DNA of 8,341 bases. Source: Streptosporangiaceae bacterium. Lineage in GTDB: Bacteria; Actinomycetota; Actinomycetes; Streptosporangiales; Streptosporangiaceae. A program made the translations under genes and the position numbers. Shown here piece after piece: positions 1 through 6,073 of this stretch. Numbering within the stretch: position 1 is the first letter of the stretch; each line of letters starts with the position of its first letter. The DNA is taken from positions 1 through 8,341 of the forward strand of contig JASHSZ010000404.1 in the NCBI GenBank assembly GCA_030040815.1, written 5' to 3'. The notes under the pieces were generated by a model. It had not been told where the DNA came from. It saw only the letters and a list, made by a program, of their open reading frames with translations, and made no database searches.

Positions 1-455
1 GAGTCGGGCCCGGCGATGGCCCTGATGTCGCTACCGGTGCGCCGGACCCAGGGCACGACCTTGCCGTAGCCGAACCGGACCCGAAGTACCGATTCCATCT
101 CGACGTTGCCCTCGACCCCCTCGACGACTCGCACCAGCACGGGGTCCGCGTGGTTACGCGGGGGCATGAAGTCGGTGACCTTGACGACACCGCTGAAGGT
201 GCGCCAGGTGGTGACCAGGATCAGCGAGTCGCCCAGGTAGTGCCGGCTGACCTCGCCGCGCCGAGACACTGGTCCCTCGGCGGTCGTCGGGCAGACCCGC
301 CAGTGGCCGTTGCGCTCGTCGCCGAGCAGAGCGGCGAAGCAGGCGTCGGAGTCGAACCTAGGCAGGCACAGCCAGTCCACGGAGCCGTCGCGGCCGACTA
401 GCGCGGCCGTCTGCATGTCCCCGATCAGCGCGTAGTCCTCGATCAGTCCCGCCAT
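1..455 (-). CDS. Glycoside hydrolase family 15 protein (trehalase/glucoamylase type), N-terminal part
   Basis: The minus-strand frame from the ATG at 455 is open to the left edge (151 codons), so only the N-terminal domain is present. It begins MAGLIEDYALIGDMQTAALV, followed by GRDGSVDWLCLPRFDSDACF. This 'I-dy-ALIGD-tAALV-dGSIDWLC-PRFDS' pattern is the hallmark N-terminus of bacterial GH15 proteins annotated as glucoamylase or, in mycobacteria, alpha,alpha-trehalase. Such enzymes are cytoplasmic and hydrolyse alpha-linked glucosides, with a C-terminal (alpha/alpha)6 barrel carrying the catalytic acids; that barrel lies outside the window. No signal peptide is visible. The start is supported by a perfect AGGAGGT Shine-Dalgarno at 459-465, three bases upstream of the ATG. 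Known: family and fold. Inferred: substrate; trehalose versus other alpha-glucosides cannot be decided from this part. Confidence 0.9.
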   Translation of the reverse strand, partial: MAGLIEDYALIGDMQTAALVGRDGSVDWLCLPRFDSDACFAALLGDERNGHWRVCPTTAEGPVSRRGEVSRHYLGDSLILVTTWRTFSGVVKVTDFMPPRNHADPVLVRVVEGVEGNVEMESVLRVRFGYGKVVPWVRRTGSDIRAIAGPD

Positions 456-458
456 CAC

Positions 459-499
459 ACCTCCTGATCTTCATATAGCTCGCGCACCACTCCGACCAA
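459..499 (-). promoter_or_regulatory. Candidate promoter and strong RBS of the GH15 gene
   Basis: Read on the minus strand, TTGGTC (499-494), a 16-bp spacer and TATATG (477-472) resemble -35 and -10 elements, followed by the AGGAGGT ribosome-binding site (465-459) and the ATG at 455. The AT-rich patch around 470-478 stands out from the GC-rich surroundings. The RBS is certain by sequence; the promoter is a consensus guess, and it would leave only a very short 5' leader. Confidence 0.4.
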
Positions 500-505
500 G
501 AGTGG
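487..505. repeat. Inverted repeat around the GH15 -35 element
   Basis: CCACTC (487-492) and GAGTGG (500-505) are perfect 6-bp inverted arms separated by 7 bp. The spacer (493-499) contains exactly the candidate -35 hexamer of the GH15 promoter. The size and position suit a repressor operator, but a 6-bp repeat in GC-rich DNA can arise by chance. Confidence 0.3.
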
Positions 506-556
506 CACGGATCGACTTGCCTAGCGGCCGGAGACATGCTGAGTGGCTGGCGGCCG

Positions 557-562
557 TACAGT
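557..562 (+). promoter_or_regulatory. Candidate -10 element giving a leaderless lipoprotein mRNA
   Basis: TACAGT fits the actinobacterial TANNNT -10 consensus. Exactly six bases separate it from the in-frame GTG at 569, so transcription would begin at the start codon. No convincing -35 hexamer lies 16-18 bp upstream. The element was used to choose the start of the downstream lipoprotein gene. Confidence 0.4.
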
Positions 563-568
563 GTCGGC

Positions 569-988
569 GTGCACGCATCACGACGGCAGCCCGCAGCGAC
601 CGGCGCGGTCGCAGCGCAAGGTAGCGGTCTGATCACTAGGCGTAGGCAACTGGTCGCACTCGCCGCCGCGTCCACCGCCGGGCTGCTCGTTCTCACCGGC
701 TGCGCCAAGATGGATGCCGCCCTCGACCGGCAGTGGATGGTGGTCGACTTCAGCCAGGGCACCTCGGTGGCAACCGCGCTGCACGTCCGGGCGGCGTGCT
801 CGCACATCCAGAACGCTCCGCCGCTGGCCCTGCCCGTCAAGCGCACGGTTTCTTCGCTGATGTATGGCGTCGCGTACAACACCACCAACGCCACGCCTGC
901 CGACGTCGCCGAGCTGCAGACCTGCCTGCAGCGGTTCCCGTCCGTGCAGGGCGTCGATCCCGAAGACGCGGGGGACGAGGGCGACTAG
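569..988 (+). CDS. Small lipoprotein of unknown function
   Basis: This predicted 139-residue exported lipoprotein has a basic n-region (RRR at 24-26), a hydrophobic stretch at about 28-43 and a lipobox LTGC ending at Cys45, where signal peptidase II would cut and lipid be attached. The mature domain of about 95 residues alternates likely strands and helices: QWMVVDF, a helix around 67-80, SLMYGVAYN, a helix around 111-123, and VQGVDPE. This order suggests a ferredoxin-like fold. It contains Cys77 and Cys119, which could form a disulfide outside the cell, and ends in an acidic tail. An in-frame ATG at 536 is the alternative start, but its GGAG lies only two bases away. GTG 569 sits six bases behind a TACAGT -10 element, so I prefer a leaderless start there. 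It resembles uncharacterised short actinobacterial proteins; I do not recognise a function. Confidence 0.75.
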   Translation: MHASRRQPAATGAVAAQGSGLITRRRQLVALAAASTAGLLVLTGCAKMDAALDRQWMVVDFSQGTSVATALHVRAACSHIQNAPPLALPVKRTVSSLMYGVAYNTTNATPADVAELQTCLQRFPSVQGVDPEDAGDEGD

Positions 989-1004
989 CCCCGACCGGCT
1001 CAGT

Positions 1005-1166
1005 CGCGGCCTCGCCCTGGGTGAACAAGATCACGGCGAGCGCGTACCACGCGATGGACGGCATCGTCTGCAGCCCGGTAATGATCGATCCGATCGCGGC
1101 TCGCGGCGGCGGGATCCGGGCCACGGCCAGCCCGACAACAGACCCGACCAGCAACGCGACCAGGTA
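1005..1166 (-). pseudogene. ABC transporter permease fragment (SsuC/TauC type), central part
   Basis: Read on the minus strand, this stretch gives YLVALLVGSVVGLAVARI, then a short loop, then ITGLQTMPSIAWYALAVILF and QGEAA. The 'G-ll-alQ-mPsiAWyplailwFG-geaa' signature belongs to permeases of nitrate/sulfonate/taurine-type ABC importers (binding-protein-dependent transport inner membrane component). It includes the first transmembrane helices of the permease domain. There is no plausible start codon with an RBS, and similarity stops after EAA at about 1005, where the open frame runs meaninglessly into the antisense of the lipoprotein gene. The N-terminus and everything after EAA are missing. 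The next fragment, on the opposite strand, encodes the C-terminal end of the same type of protein. I read the pair as remains of one permease gene broken by inversion and deletion, though two different permease genes are possible. Confidence 0.6.
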
Positions 1167-1181
1167 TCCGTGGGACCGCCC

Positions 1182-1351
1182 GGCCTCGGAGTGCTGCTCA
1201 ACACCGACGAGAGCGTCCAGGACTTCGCGGGCGTGACCTCGGTATCATCGTGATTTTGATCACCGGCATCGTGGCCGACATGATCTTCAGCAGGCCTGAC
1301 TCGGCGCTGCGCCGCCGTCGCGGGCTGCGCGACCCGTCAGTCGCGAGCTGA
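1182..1351 (+). pseudogene. ABC transporter permease fragment, C-terminal end, frameshifted
   Basis: On the plus strand one frame (1182-1235) reads GLGVLLNTDESVQDFAGV, typical of the region before the last helix of SsuC/TauC-type permeases. The sequence then continues in another frame (from 1235) as LGIIVILITGIVADMIF, SRPDSALRRRRGL and a short tail to the TGA at 1349-1351. A final hydrophobic helix followed by an arginine-rich cytoplasmic tail is the standard C-terminus of these permeases. Joining the two parts needs a frameshift at about 1233-1236, and no start or RBS precedes the fragment. It lies immediately beside, and points away from, the minus-strand permease fragment. A conserved permease has about 70-80 residues between the two parts, and these are missing. 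Confidence 0.6.
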
Positions 1352-1378
1352 CCTGGAGGTAGCGCTCGGGCCGTGGAG

Positions 1379-2131
1379 TCAGCGCGACAGGCGCCGGTAG
1401 ACGCCGAGCACGTTGCCGGCCGGATCGCGTAGCGCGCCCGACTCCATGTGGTCGGCCACGGCGACACCGCGTTGCAGGCGTGACCCGCCGAGCTGCGCGG
1501 CGGCATTCAGGGTCGCTGTCACGTCCGCGACGCTGGCGTAGACCCTGACCCGCGGTCCTGGCCGGCCGGCGCCGATGCGGCCGCCGATGCCGCGGCTCGT
1601 GCCGGTGTCGACCAAGCCGTAGTCGCCGGCCGGGGCGGTGCTCAGCTGCCAGCCGAACACCTCTGCGTAGAAGCGCTGACTGCGCGCGGCGTCCGTGCCG
1701 AGCACCTCGAACCAGTCGACCGCGGGGCCGCCTGGCTGGTCGGGCGCGGCGACCTCGGCCTGCGCTGCCGTCGGTACTCCGGTCTCGCCAGCCCCGAGCA
1801 CCAGGCCGATGAGGAGGCCGTCGACGTCCTCGAACAGGGCGCAGGTCGCCAGGCCGGGCAGATCGGTGATGGGCCGTACCGTCTTGCCGCCGATCAGGTT
1901 GACCTTGTCGAGCGCCGCCTGGAGATCGTCGGTCTCGACGTAGAAGGTCGCCGTGGGCGACCTGTCGCTGGCGGTCGCGATCCCTCCGTTGATGCCACCG
2001 CCGGTGTCGAGCAGCGTGTAGCCGATGCCGGGCACGGGCCATGCCCGCCAGCCGAACAAGTCGGCGTAGAACCCGGCAAGCTGCTGGCCGTCTGGGCCGC
2101 TGAGCTCGAATTGCACGACCGGATGCGCCAT
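1379..2131 (-). CDS. VOC-superfamily protein with two glyoxalase-like domains
   Basis: This 250-residue protein has two tandem VOC (glyoxalase/bleomycin-resistance/dioxygenase) domains, at about 5-112 and 137-247. Each opens with a V-x-F-E-x strand (VQFEL at 6-10; VDWFEV at 139-144), followed by an A/S-x-x-FYAxxFGW helix-turn (FYADLFGW 21-28; FYAEVFGW 154-161). Each ends with a D-x-x-G segment (EDVDG; RDPAGN). The linker at 115-135 is Ala/Gly/Pro-rich. Two VOC domains pair to form a metal- or ligand-binding cleft, but the usual terminal Glu/His metal ligands are not evident in domain 2 (VLGVYRRL), so no reaction is assigned. A longer in-frame ORF reaches 2230, but homology begins at MAHPVVQFEL, and GGGGTGGG a few bases upstream serves as RBS, so ATG 2131 is chosen. 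It lies 118 bp behind the SHOCT gene on the same strand and may be co-transcribed or separately promoted. Cytosolic. Confidence 0.85.
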   Translation of the reverse strand: MAHPVVQFELSGPDGQQLAGFYADLFGWRAWPVPGIGYTLLDTGGGINGGIATASDRSPTATFYVETDDLQAALDKVNLIGGKTVRPITDLPGLATCALFEDVDGLLIGLVLGAGETGVPTAAQAEVAAPDQPGGPAVDWFEVLGTDAARSQRFYAEVFGWQLSTAPAGDYGLVDTGTSRGIGGRIGAGRPGPRVRVYASVADVTATLNAAAQLGGSRLQRGVAVADHMESGALRDPAGNVLGVYRRLSR

Positions 2132-2249
2132 GCGTGACCCACCCCGGTTGCCATCGTCGACTGTCTGACTCGGGCGCCAGCGTGGCTGAGCCCCCCTGAG
2201 CTTGCGCCTCGACGTACTGGACGCCTGCATCTCGTGACGGTTGCGGGGG

Positions 2250-2600
2250 CTAGCCCGAGCCCAGGATCTTCGCCTTGCCCGCAGCGAACTCCTCGTCCGT
2301 CAGTGCACCCTGCTGGTGCAGCTCGGCCAGCTTGCTGAGCTGGTCCGCGGAGGACGCCGGACCCGTGCCCTGCGGTGGAGCTGCCTGCATCGGTGGCTGG
2401 TTCTGCTGATCTGCGTCGCCGGTCCGCACTGGCTGGTTCTGCTGACCTTCGAGGTCGGCGATGCGCTGATCCTGATAGGCCTCGGCGTTCGCCTGCTCCG
2501 CGGCCCGGCGACCCATCGCTCGGCCCGCCGCGAAGGTGCCGCCGACGGCCGCGGCGCGCAGCAGCGGCCTGCGGCGTACCAGTCCTGGTCTGCCATACAT
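2250..2600 (-). CDS. SHOCT-domain protein
   Basis: This 116-residue protein has a very basic N-terminus (RR pairs at 9-11), a small-residue helix AAAVGGTFAAGRAMGRRAAE at about 16-35 that may contact membrane or be a short amphipathic helix, a Gln/Pro-rich linker at 50-83, and a C-terminal SHOCT (short C-terminal) domain at about 85-113. The SHOCT signature is clear: Q-L-S-K-L-A-E-L-H-Q-Q-G-A-L-T-D-E-E-F-A, then KAKIL. SHOCT domains are helical hairpins found at the ends of many bacterial proteins and are thought to mediate oligomerisation; no enzymatic role is known. The start ATG at 2600 has a good RBS, AAAGGA at 2608-2613. The gene begins 26 bp after the stop of the carboxymuconolactone-decarboxylase-like gene, so the two are probably one transcript. 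The linker carries a duplicated QQNQP unit. Confidence 0.88.
   Translation of the reverse strand: MYGRPGLVRRRPLLRAAAVGGTFAAGRAMGRRAAEQANAEAYQDQRIADLEGQQNQPVRTGDADQQNQPPMQAAPPQGTGPASSADQLSKLAELHQQGALTDEEFAAGKAKILGSG
2394..2445. repeat. 16-bp direct repeat inside the SHOCT gene
   Basis: TGGCTGGTTCTGCTGA occurs at 2394-2409 and again at 2430-2445, a period of 36 bp (12 codons), so the repeat is in frame. It encodes the duplicated QQNQP of the linker on the minus strand. It probably arose by slippage or unequal recombination in a low-complexity linker. Confidence 0.85.
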
Positions 2601-2626
2601 CGTGCAGTCCTTTCGTCCGGCGCGTG

Positions 2627-2995
2627 CTAGATATCGGCCTCGGTTGGCAGCTCAAGTCCCAGCGCGACCATGATCTCCGGGGCCGCCGACACGACTCTGG
2701 CCATGCCGGTCTGCGGCGCCACAGCCGTCAGCACGCCGAGAATCTCCCGCGGCGTCGCGCCGATATCGAGCGCCGCCTGAACCTGGAAGAGGTAGGACGC
2801 GGGTGCGGCGTCCATCGCGACCAGCGCCGCGATCTTCACCAGCGCGAAGGACTTCGGGTCGAGGCTGCTGTCGGCCCGCAGCTGTTCCCGCAGATCGGCG
2901 GCCTCGCCGAGGACACCGGAATCGCCCATCGCGAGCGCCGCCAGCGTGCGGCTAGTCGCCTGATCAACCGCCCTGCCAGACCCCGGAACGCTCAC
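2627..2995 (-). CDS. Carboxymuconolactone decarboxylase-like protein lacking the CxxC motif
   Basis: This 122-residue all-helical protein matches the CMD/AhpD-like superfamily. The conserved core is LVKIAALVAMDAAPASYLFQ (52-71), then ALDIGATPREILGVLTAVAP (75-94), then GMARVVSAAPEIMVALGL (97-114). Classical AhpD-type members carry a redox CxxC in the helix that here reads APAS, and this protein has no cysteine at all, so peroxidase/disulfide chemistry is excluded. Ring-decarboxylating activity is also unsupported. Actinobacterial relatives with this sequence type are only annotated as family members. A longer ORF reaches an ATG at 3082, but the sequence upstream looks non-coding. GTG 2995 has a purine-rich GGGGGG RBS six bases upstream and sits just before the homologous part, so I use it. 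Followed closely by the SHOCT gene and divergent from the YccF gene, with a 164-bp spacer. Confidence 0.8.
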   Translation of the reverse strand: MSVPGSGRAVDQATSRTLAALAMGDSGVLGEAADLREQLRADSSLDPKSFALVKIAALVAMDAAPASYLFQVQAALDIGATPREILGVLTAVAPQTGMARVVSAAPEIMVALGLELPTEADI

Positions 2996-3159
2996 GTGCT
3001 TCCCCCCGTAGGTAGTTTGTCCGCTGCCCGGCTGGCGGCGGCCTACTGCGAGACTGCGCTGCGCTCCGCGTGCAGTCATCACCCGCCCGGAGTGAAGCTT
3101 CCGGTCATCGGTCGTGGCAGGGTGCGCTTAGCGGTGGCCGCACGGGGGAGTCGTTAGAC

Positions 3160-3549
3160 ATGCTCGACGCGATACTGAACGTTATCTGGCTGGTGTTCGA
3201 AGGCATCTGGATGGCGATCGCCTATGTGATCGCAGGTATCATCTGCTTTGTCCTGATAATCACCATCCCGTTCGGCATTGCCGCGTTCCGGATCGCCGGC
3301 TACGTGCTCTGGCCGTTCGGCCGTACCGCCGAGCGACGTCCCGGCGCCGGGCTGGGCTCGGTGATCGGCAACGTGCTGTGGATCATCTTGTTCGGCTGGT
3401 GGCTCGCCCTTGGCCATTTCATCGCAGGCGTGGCGCTCTGCCTGACGATCGTCGGCATCCCGCTGGGCCTCGCCAGTTTCAAGATCATCCCGGTCACGCT
3501 TGTGCCGCTGGGCACTCAGATCGTGCCGACCCGCCGCAGGTACGCCTGA
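3160..3549 (+). CDS. yccF: YccF-family integral membrane protein
   Basis: This 129-residue membrane protein is built from two YccF (DUF307) repeats. The first runs NVIWLVFEGIWMAI ... ITIPFGIAAFRIAGYVLWPFG (residues 7-54); the second runs NVLWIILFGWWLAL ... TIVGIPLGLASFKIIPVTLVPLG (71-118). Each has an 'N-x-x-W' opening, a long hydrophobic helix, and an I-P-x-G-x-A-x-F-[RK]-I segment ending in P-[FL]-G, typical of the family. The length matches single YccF proteins. It should lie in the cytoplasmic membrane with about four helices; no biochemical function is established. The longer ORF from 3070 adds 30 unrelated residues. ATG 3160 follows GGGGGAG (3144-3150) with a nine-base gap and starts where homology begins (MLDAILNVIW). 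The nearest gene downstream is the acyl-CoA synthetase, 99 bp away on the same strand; no functional link is implied. Confidence 0.92.
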   Translation: MLDAILNVIWLVFEGIWMAIAYVIAGIICFVLIITIPFGIAAFRIAGYVLWPFGRTAERRPGAGLGSVIGNVLWIILFGWWLALGHFIAGVALCLTIVGIPLGLASFKIIPVTLVPLGTQIVPTRRRYA

Positions 3550-3648
3550 CCGCAGCAGTTCCCGCCGCCCTCCGGGCATCTTGCGGATCCCTGGGCTGGC
3601 GTGGTGGCATGACCGTCACGCAGCAAACCTGGCGGGAGGACGGAAGCC

Positions 3649-5499
3649 GTGGTGAGGGAGATCGCAGCGCAGCGTGCGGCCATGCAGGCGGAGTGGGCGG
3701 GCATGACGCTGTGCGGCGCGCTGGCCCGGGCGGCAGACCGGTACGGCCAGCTGCCGGCGCTCTCCGACCGGGACAGCGACGGGCCGTGGCAGACGGTGAC
3801 CTGGGCTGAGACGCGCCAGCGCGCGCTCGAACTGGCGGCGGGATTCATCGAGGCCGGACTCCGGCCGGGCGAGCACGTCGCGCTCATGCTGCCGAACCGG
3901 CTCGAGCACGTCCTGGCAGACCTGGGCGCGCTGCACGCAGGCGGTGTTCCGGTCACCTTCTATGCGACCCTCGCGCCCGAGCAGATCGCCTACGTGGCGG
4001 CCAACTGCGACGCCACGATCGCCGTCGTCGACGGGGTCAGCCAGCTGACCCGGTGGCAGCAGGTGCTGGCGCAACTGCCGTCGCTACGCACCGTCATCGT
4101 CAGGGACGCCGCTGCCTGCCCGACCGGGCCGCCGTACCTGAGCTGGGACTCCCTGGCGACACTCGGCGCGCAGCGACTGGCGGCCAGCCCGCGTCTCGTG
4201 GCCGACCGGGTTGCGTCGATCCGCCCGGACGATCCGGTCACGCTGCTGTACACCTCGGGCACCACCGCGAATCCGAAGGGTGTCGTCATCACGCACGCCA
4301 ACGTGCTCTACGAGGTGGCCGCCCTGGAGGCCGGCGGGGCCACCCCGATGCACGCCAGGGTGGTTTCTTACCTACCGCTCGCCCACATCGCCGAGCGGAT
4401 GCTCAGTCTGTACCTCGGGGTCTGCCACGCCCGGCACGTGTACTTCTGTCACGACGCGGCGAGCCAGCTCCTGGCGACGCTGACCAGCGCCAGGCCGACG
4501 GCGTTCTTCGGCGTGCCGCGGATCTACGAGAAGGTCATGGCGGGCATCCAGGCGCTGCTGGCGTCCGAGCGGGATGAGGACAACCGGGCGGCGGTGACGC
4601 ACGCCATGGCGACCGGCCTCGAGTACGTGCGCAGCCTGCAGTTCGGTGAGACCACCCCCAGCGACCTGGCCGACCGGTTCGCGGCGGCGGACGCCCAGGT
4701 GCTAGGCCCAATCCGGGCGCTGCTCGGCCTTGGCGAGGCGGTGCTGTCGAGTGGCGCGGCGCCGTTCCCGCCCGAGGTCGCGACGTTCTTCGCCGGGCTC
4801 GGCATGCAGATCCTGGACGTGTACGGGATGAGCGAGACGACCGGGGCGTTCACCACCAACACGCCGCTGGCATTCCGGCTCGGCACCGTCGGCCAGCCGG
4901 TGCCCGGCATGGAGGTGCAGATCGCCGACGACGGCGAGATCCTCACCCGCGGGCCGCTCACGACGCCCGGCTACCTGAAGCTGCCGGAGCAGACCGCCGA
5001 CCTGATCGACGCCGACGGGTGGCTGCACACCGGCGACGTCGGCAGCATCGACGCCGACGGCTTCGTCAGCGTTCTGGACCGGAAGAAGGAGCTGATCATC
5101 ACCGCCGGAGGGGAGAACGTGTCGCCGGCTGCGGTAGAGAACCTGCTCGTGGCCCACCCGCTGATCGGCCAGGCGCTGGCCTATGGCGACCGACGGCCGT
5201 ACCTGGTGGCGCTGCTAACCCTCGACAGCGGGGTGGCGCCGGCCTGGGCGAGGGCGCGCGGCATCCAGACAACCTCGCTCGCTGAGCTGGCCGCCGATCC
5301 AGAGGTCCTGGCCGAGATTGGCCGCGCCGTCGACGCGGCCAACGCCAAGCTCGCCCGGGTGCAGCAGGTGAAGTACTGGGAATTGCTGCCCGTGGAGTGG
5401 ACCGCGGAGAGCGAGGAGCTAACCCCGACTCTCAAGCTGAAGCGACGGGTCGTGCACGCCAAGTACGCCGACGTGATCGACGGGCTGTACCTGAGCTAA
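3649..5499 (+). CDS. Long-chain fatty acid--CoA ligase (AMP-forming, FadD15-like)
   Basis: A complete 616-residue adenylate-forming enzyme of the long-chain acyl-CoA synthetase branch, activating fatty acids with ATP to acyl-AMP and then acyl-CoA. Motifs in order: the phosphate-binding loop YTSGTTANPKG at 201-211 (usually TTGxPKG; here Ala replaces Gly), VSYLPLAHIAER after it, VPRIYEK in the middle, YGMSETTG at 392-399, GWLHTGD at 457-463 with the ribose-binding Asp463, and the hinge LDRKKELIITAGGENVSP around Asp477. The C-terminal LTPTLKLKRR carries the candidate catalytic lysine, most likely Lys596. Length and the 'LTPTLK-KRR' ending match the mycobacterial FadD15/bacterial AMP-dependent synthetase family. 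It is cytosolic or peripheral to the membrane. Start: two consecutive GTG codons (3649, 3652) follow GGGAGGA; 3649 gives the better spacing. The convergent thioesterase gene ends 22 bp away. Chain-length preference cannot be read from sequence. Confidence 0.93.
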   Translation: MVREIAAQRAAMQAEWAGMTLCGALARAADRYGQLPALSDRDSDGPWQTVTWAETRQRALELAAGFIEAGLRPGEHVALMLPNRLEHVLADLGALHAGGVPVTFYATLAPEQIAYVAANCDATIAVVDGVSQLTRWQQVLAQLPSLRTVIVRDAAACPTGPPYLSWDSLATLGAQRLAASPRLVADRVASIRPDDPVTLLYTSGTTANPKGVVITHANVLYEVAALEAGGATPMHARVVSYLPLAHIAERMLSLYLGVCHARHVYFCHDAASQLLATLTSARPTAFFGVPRIYEKVMAGIQALLASERDEDNRAAVTHAMATGLEYVRSLQFGETTPSDLADRFAAADAQVLGPIRALLGLGEAVLSSGAAPFPPEVATFFAGLGMQILDVYGMSETTGAFTTNTPLAFRLGTVGQPVPGMEVQIADDGEILTRGPLTTPGYLKLPEQTADLIDADGWLHTGDVGSIDADGFVSVLDRKKELIITAGGENVSPAAVENLLVAHPLIGQALAYGDRRPYLVALLTLDSGVAPAWARARGIQTTSLAELAADPEVLAEIGRAVDAANAKLARVQQVKYWELLPVEWTAESEELTPTLKLKRRVVHAKYADVIDGLYLS

Positions 5500-5521
5500 C
5501 TTGCCGACCCGCGCGCGGCCG

Positions 5522-6073
5522 TCACGGCGCGCCCGGCGGAGGCGCCGGGCGGAAGATCATGCACGTGCTCGTGGCGAGCGCGAACAGCTTGCCGCCGGAG
5601 TCGGTCAGCCGGGCCTCTGCCAGCGCCGACCGACTGCCTGCGTGGGTCACCGTGCCCTCGCACCTCATGCGGCCGACGGCGGACGTCACCGGCCGGAGGA
5701 ACTTGATGCTGAGGTCGAGGCTGGTATAGGAGGTCCCAGCCGGAAGCGTGCTGTGCACAGCGCAGCCGCAGGCGGAATCGCACAACGCGGCGAGCACTCC
5801 GCCGTGTACTGAGCCGATCGGGTTGTAGTGGAACTCGGCGGGCGTGAACTCGAAGGTGACCGCGCCCGGCCGGACGCTGACCGGAACGAAGTCCAGCGTG
5901 CGCGCGAGCGGCGCGCCGGGCAGCGCGCCGTCGAGGATGGCCTGCAAGAAAGCCGCGCCGTCGAGATCGGCCGCGGCTGCCGCCGCTGCGGCGGGGTCAT
6001 CCCAGTCGTAGCCGCGCTCACGAGCCGGATTTACGTGGCCCGGCTGGCTAGGCCGCAGATCGGTCTCCGGCAC
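5522..6073 (-). CDS. PaaI-family hotdog thioesterase
   Basis: This 183-residue acyl-CoA thioesterase-like protein has a single 4HBT hotdog domain at about 60-176, preceded by an Asp/Ala-rich extension with a run of eight alanines. The family signature HYNPIGSVHGGVLAALCDSA (82-101) contains the N-P-x-G-x-x-HGG helix-loop with Asn84, His90-Gly-Gly and Asp99, matching the catalytic residues of PaaI-type enzymes. SYTSLDLSIKFLRPV (115-129) is the second conserved strand. PaaI relatives hydrolyse phenylacetyl-CoA derivatives and similar acyl-CoAs as tetramers in the cytosol; the substrate here is unknown. The ORF extends to a GTG at 6091, but AAGGAGG at 6079-6085 lies exactly in front of the GTG at 6073, which I take as the true start. 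The gene begins within the last 26 nt of the GNAT gene, indicating translational coupling in one operon. Confidence 0.88.
   Translation of the reverse strand: MPETDLRPSQPGHVNPARERGYDWDDPAAAAAAAADLDGAAFLQAILDGALPGAPLARTLDFVPVSVRPGAVTFEFTPAEFHYNPIGSVHGGVLAALCDSACGCAVHSTLPAGTSYTSLDLSIKFLRPVTSAVGRMRCEGTVTHAGSRSALAEARLTDSGGKLFALATSTCMIFRPAPPPGAP
5530..5551. terminator. Strong hairpin at the fadD/thioesterase convergence
   Basis: Arms CGCCCGGCG (5530-5538) and CGCCGGGCG (5543-5551) form a perfect 9-bp stem with a GAGG loop. It starts 31 bases after the synthetase stop and lies inside the last codons of the thioesterase gene (encoding the PAPPPGA end). There is no U tract, as often in actinobacteria. 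It could end the rightward transcript; in such GC-rich coding DNA it may also be incidental. Confidence 0.4.

Noticed and set aside
358..894. Minus-strand ORF of 178 codons over the lipoprotein gene
   Set aside because: It is antisense to a protein with a clear lipobox and signal peptide and overlaps the start region of the GH15 gene; no domain is visible.
989..1378. Insertion sequence as the cause of the permease rearrangement
   Set aside because: No transposase-like frame, terminal inverted repeats or target-site duplication could be seen around the permease fragments.
1894..2655. Long minus-strand ORF of 253 codons spanning the VOC and SHOCT genes
   Set aside because: It is an out-of-frame shadow, rich in Arg/Ser/Pro and without family signatures. 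The VOC and SHOCT frames show clear domains.
5939..6000. Alanine run in the thioesterase as a tandem DNA repeat
   Set aside because: It is a short mixed GCC/GCG/GCT codon run, not a regular repeat array; it is a low-complexity linker of the protein.
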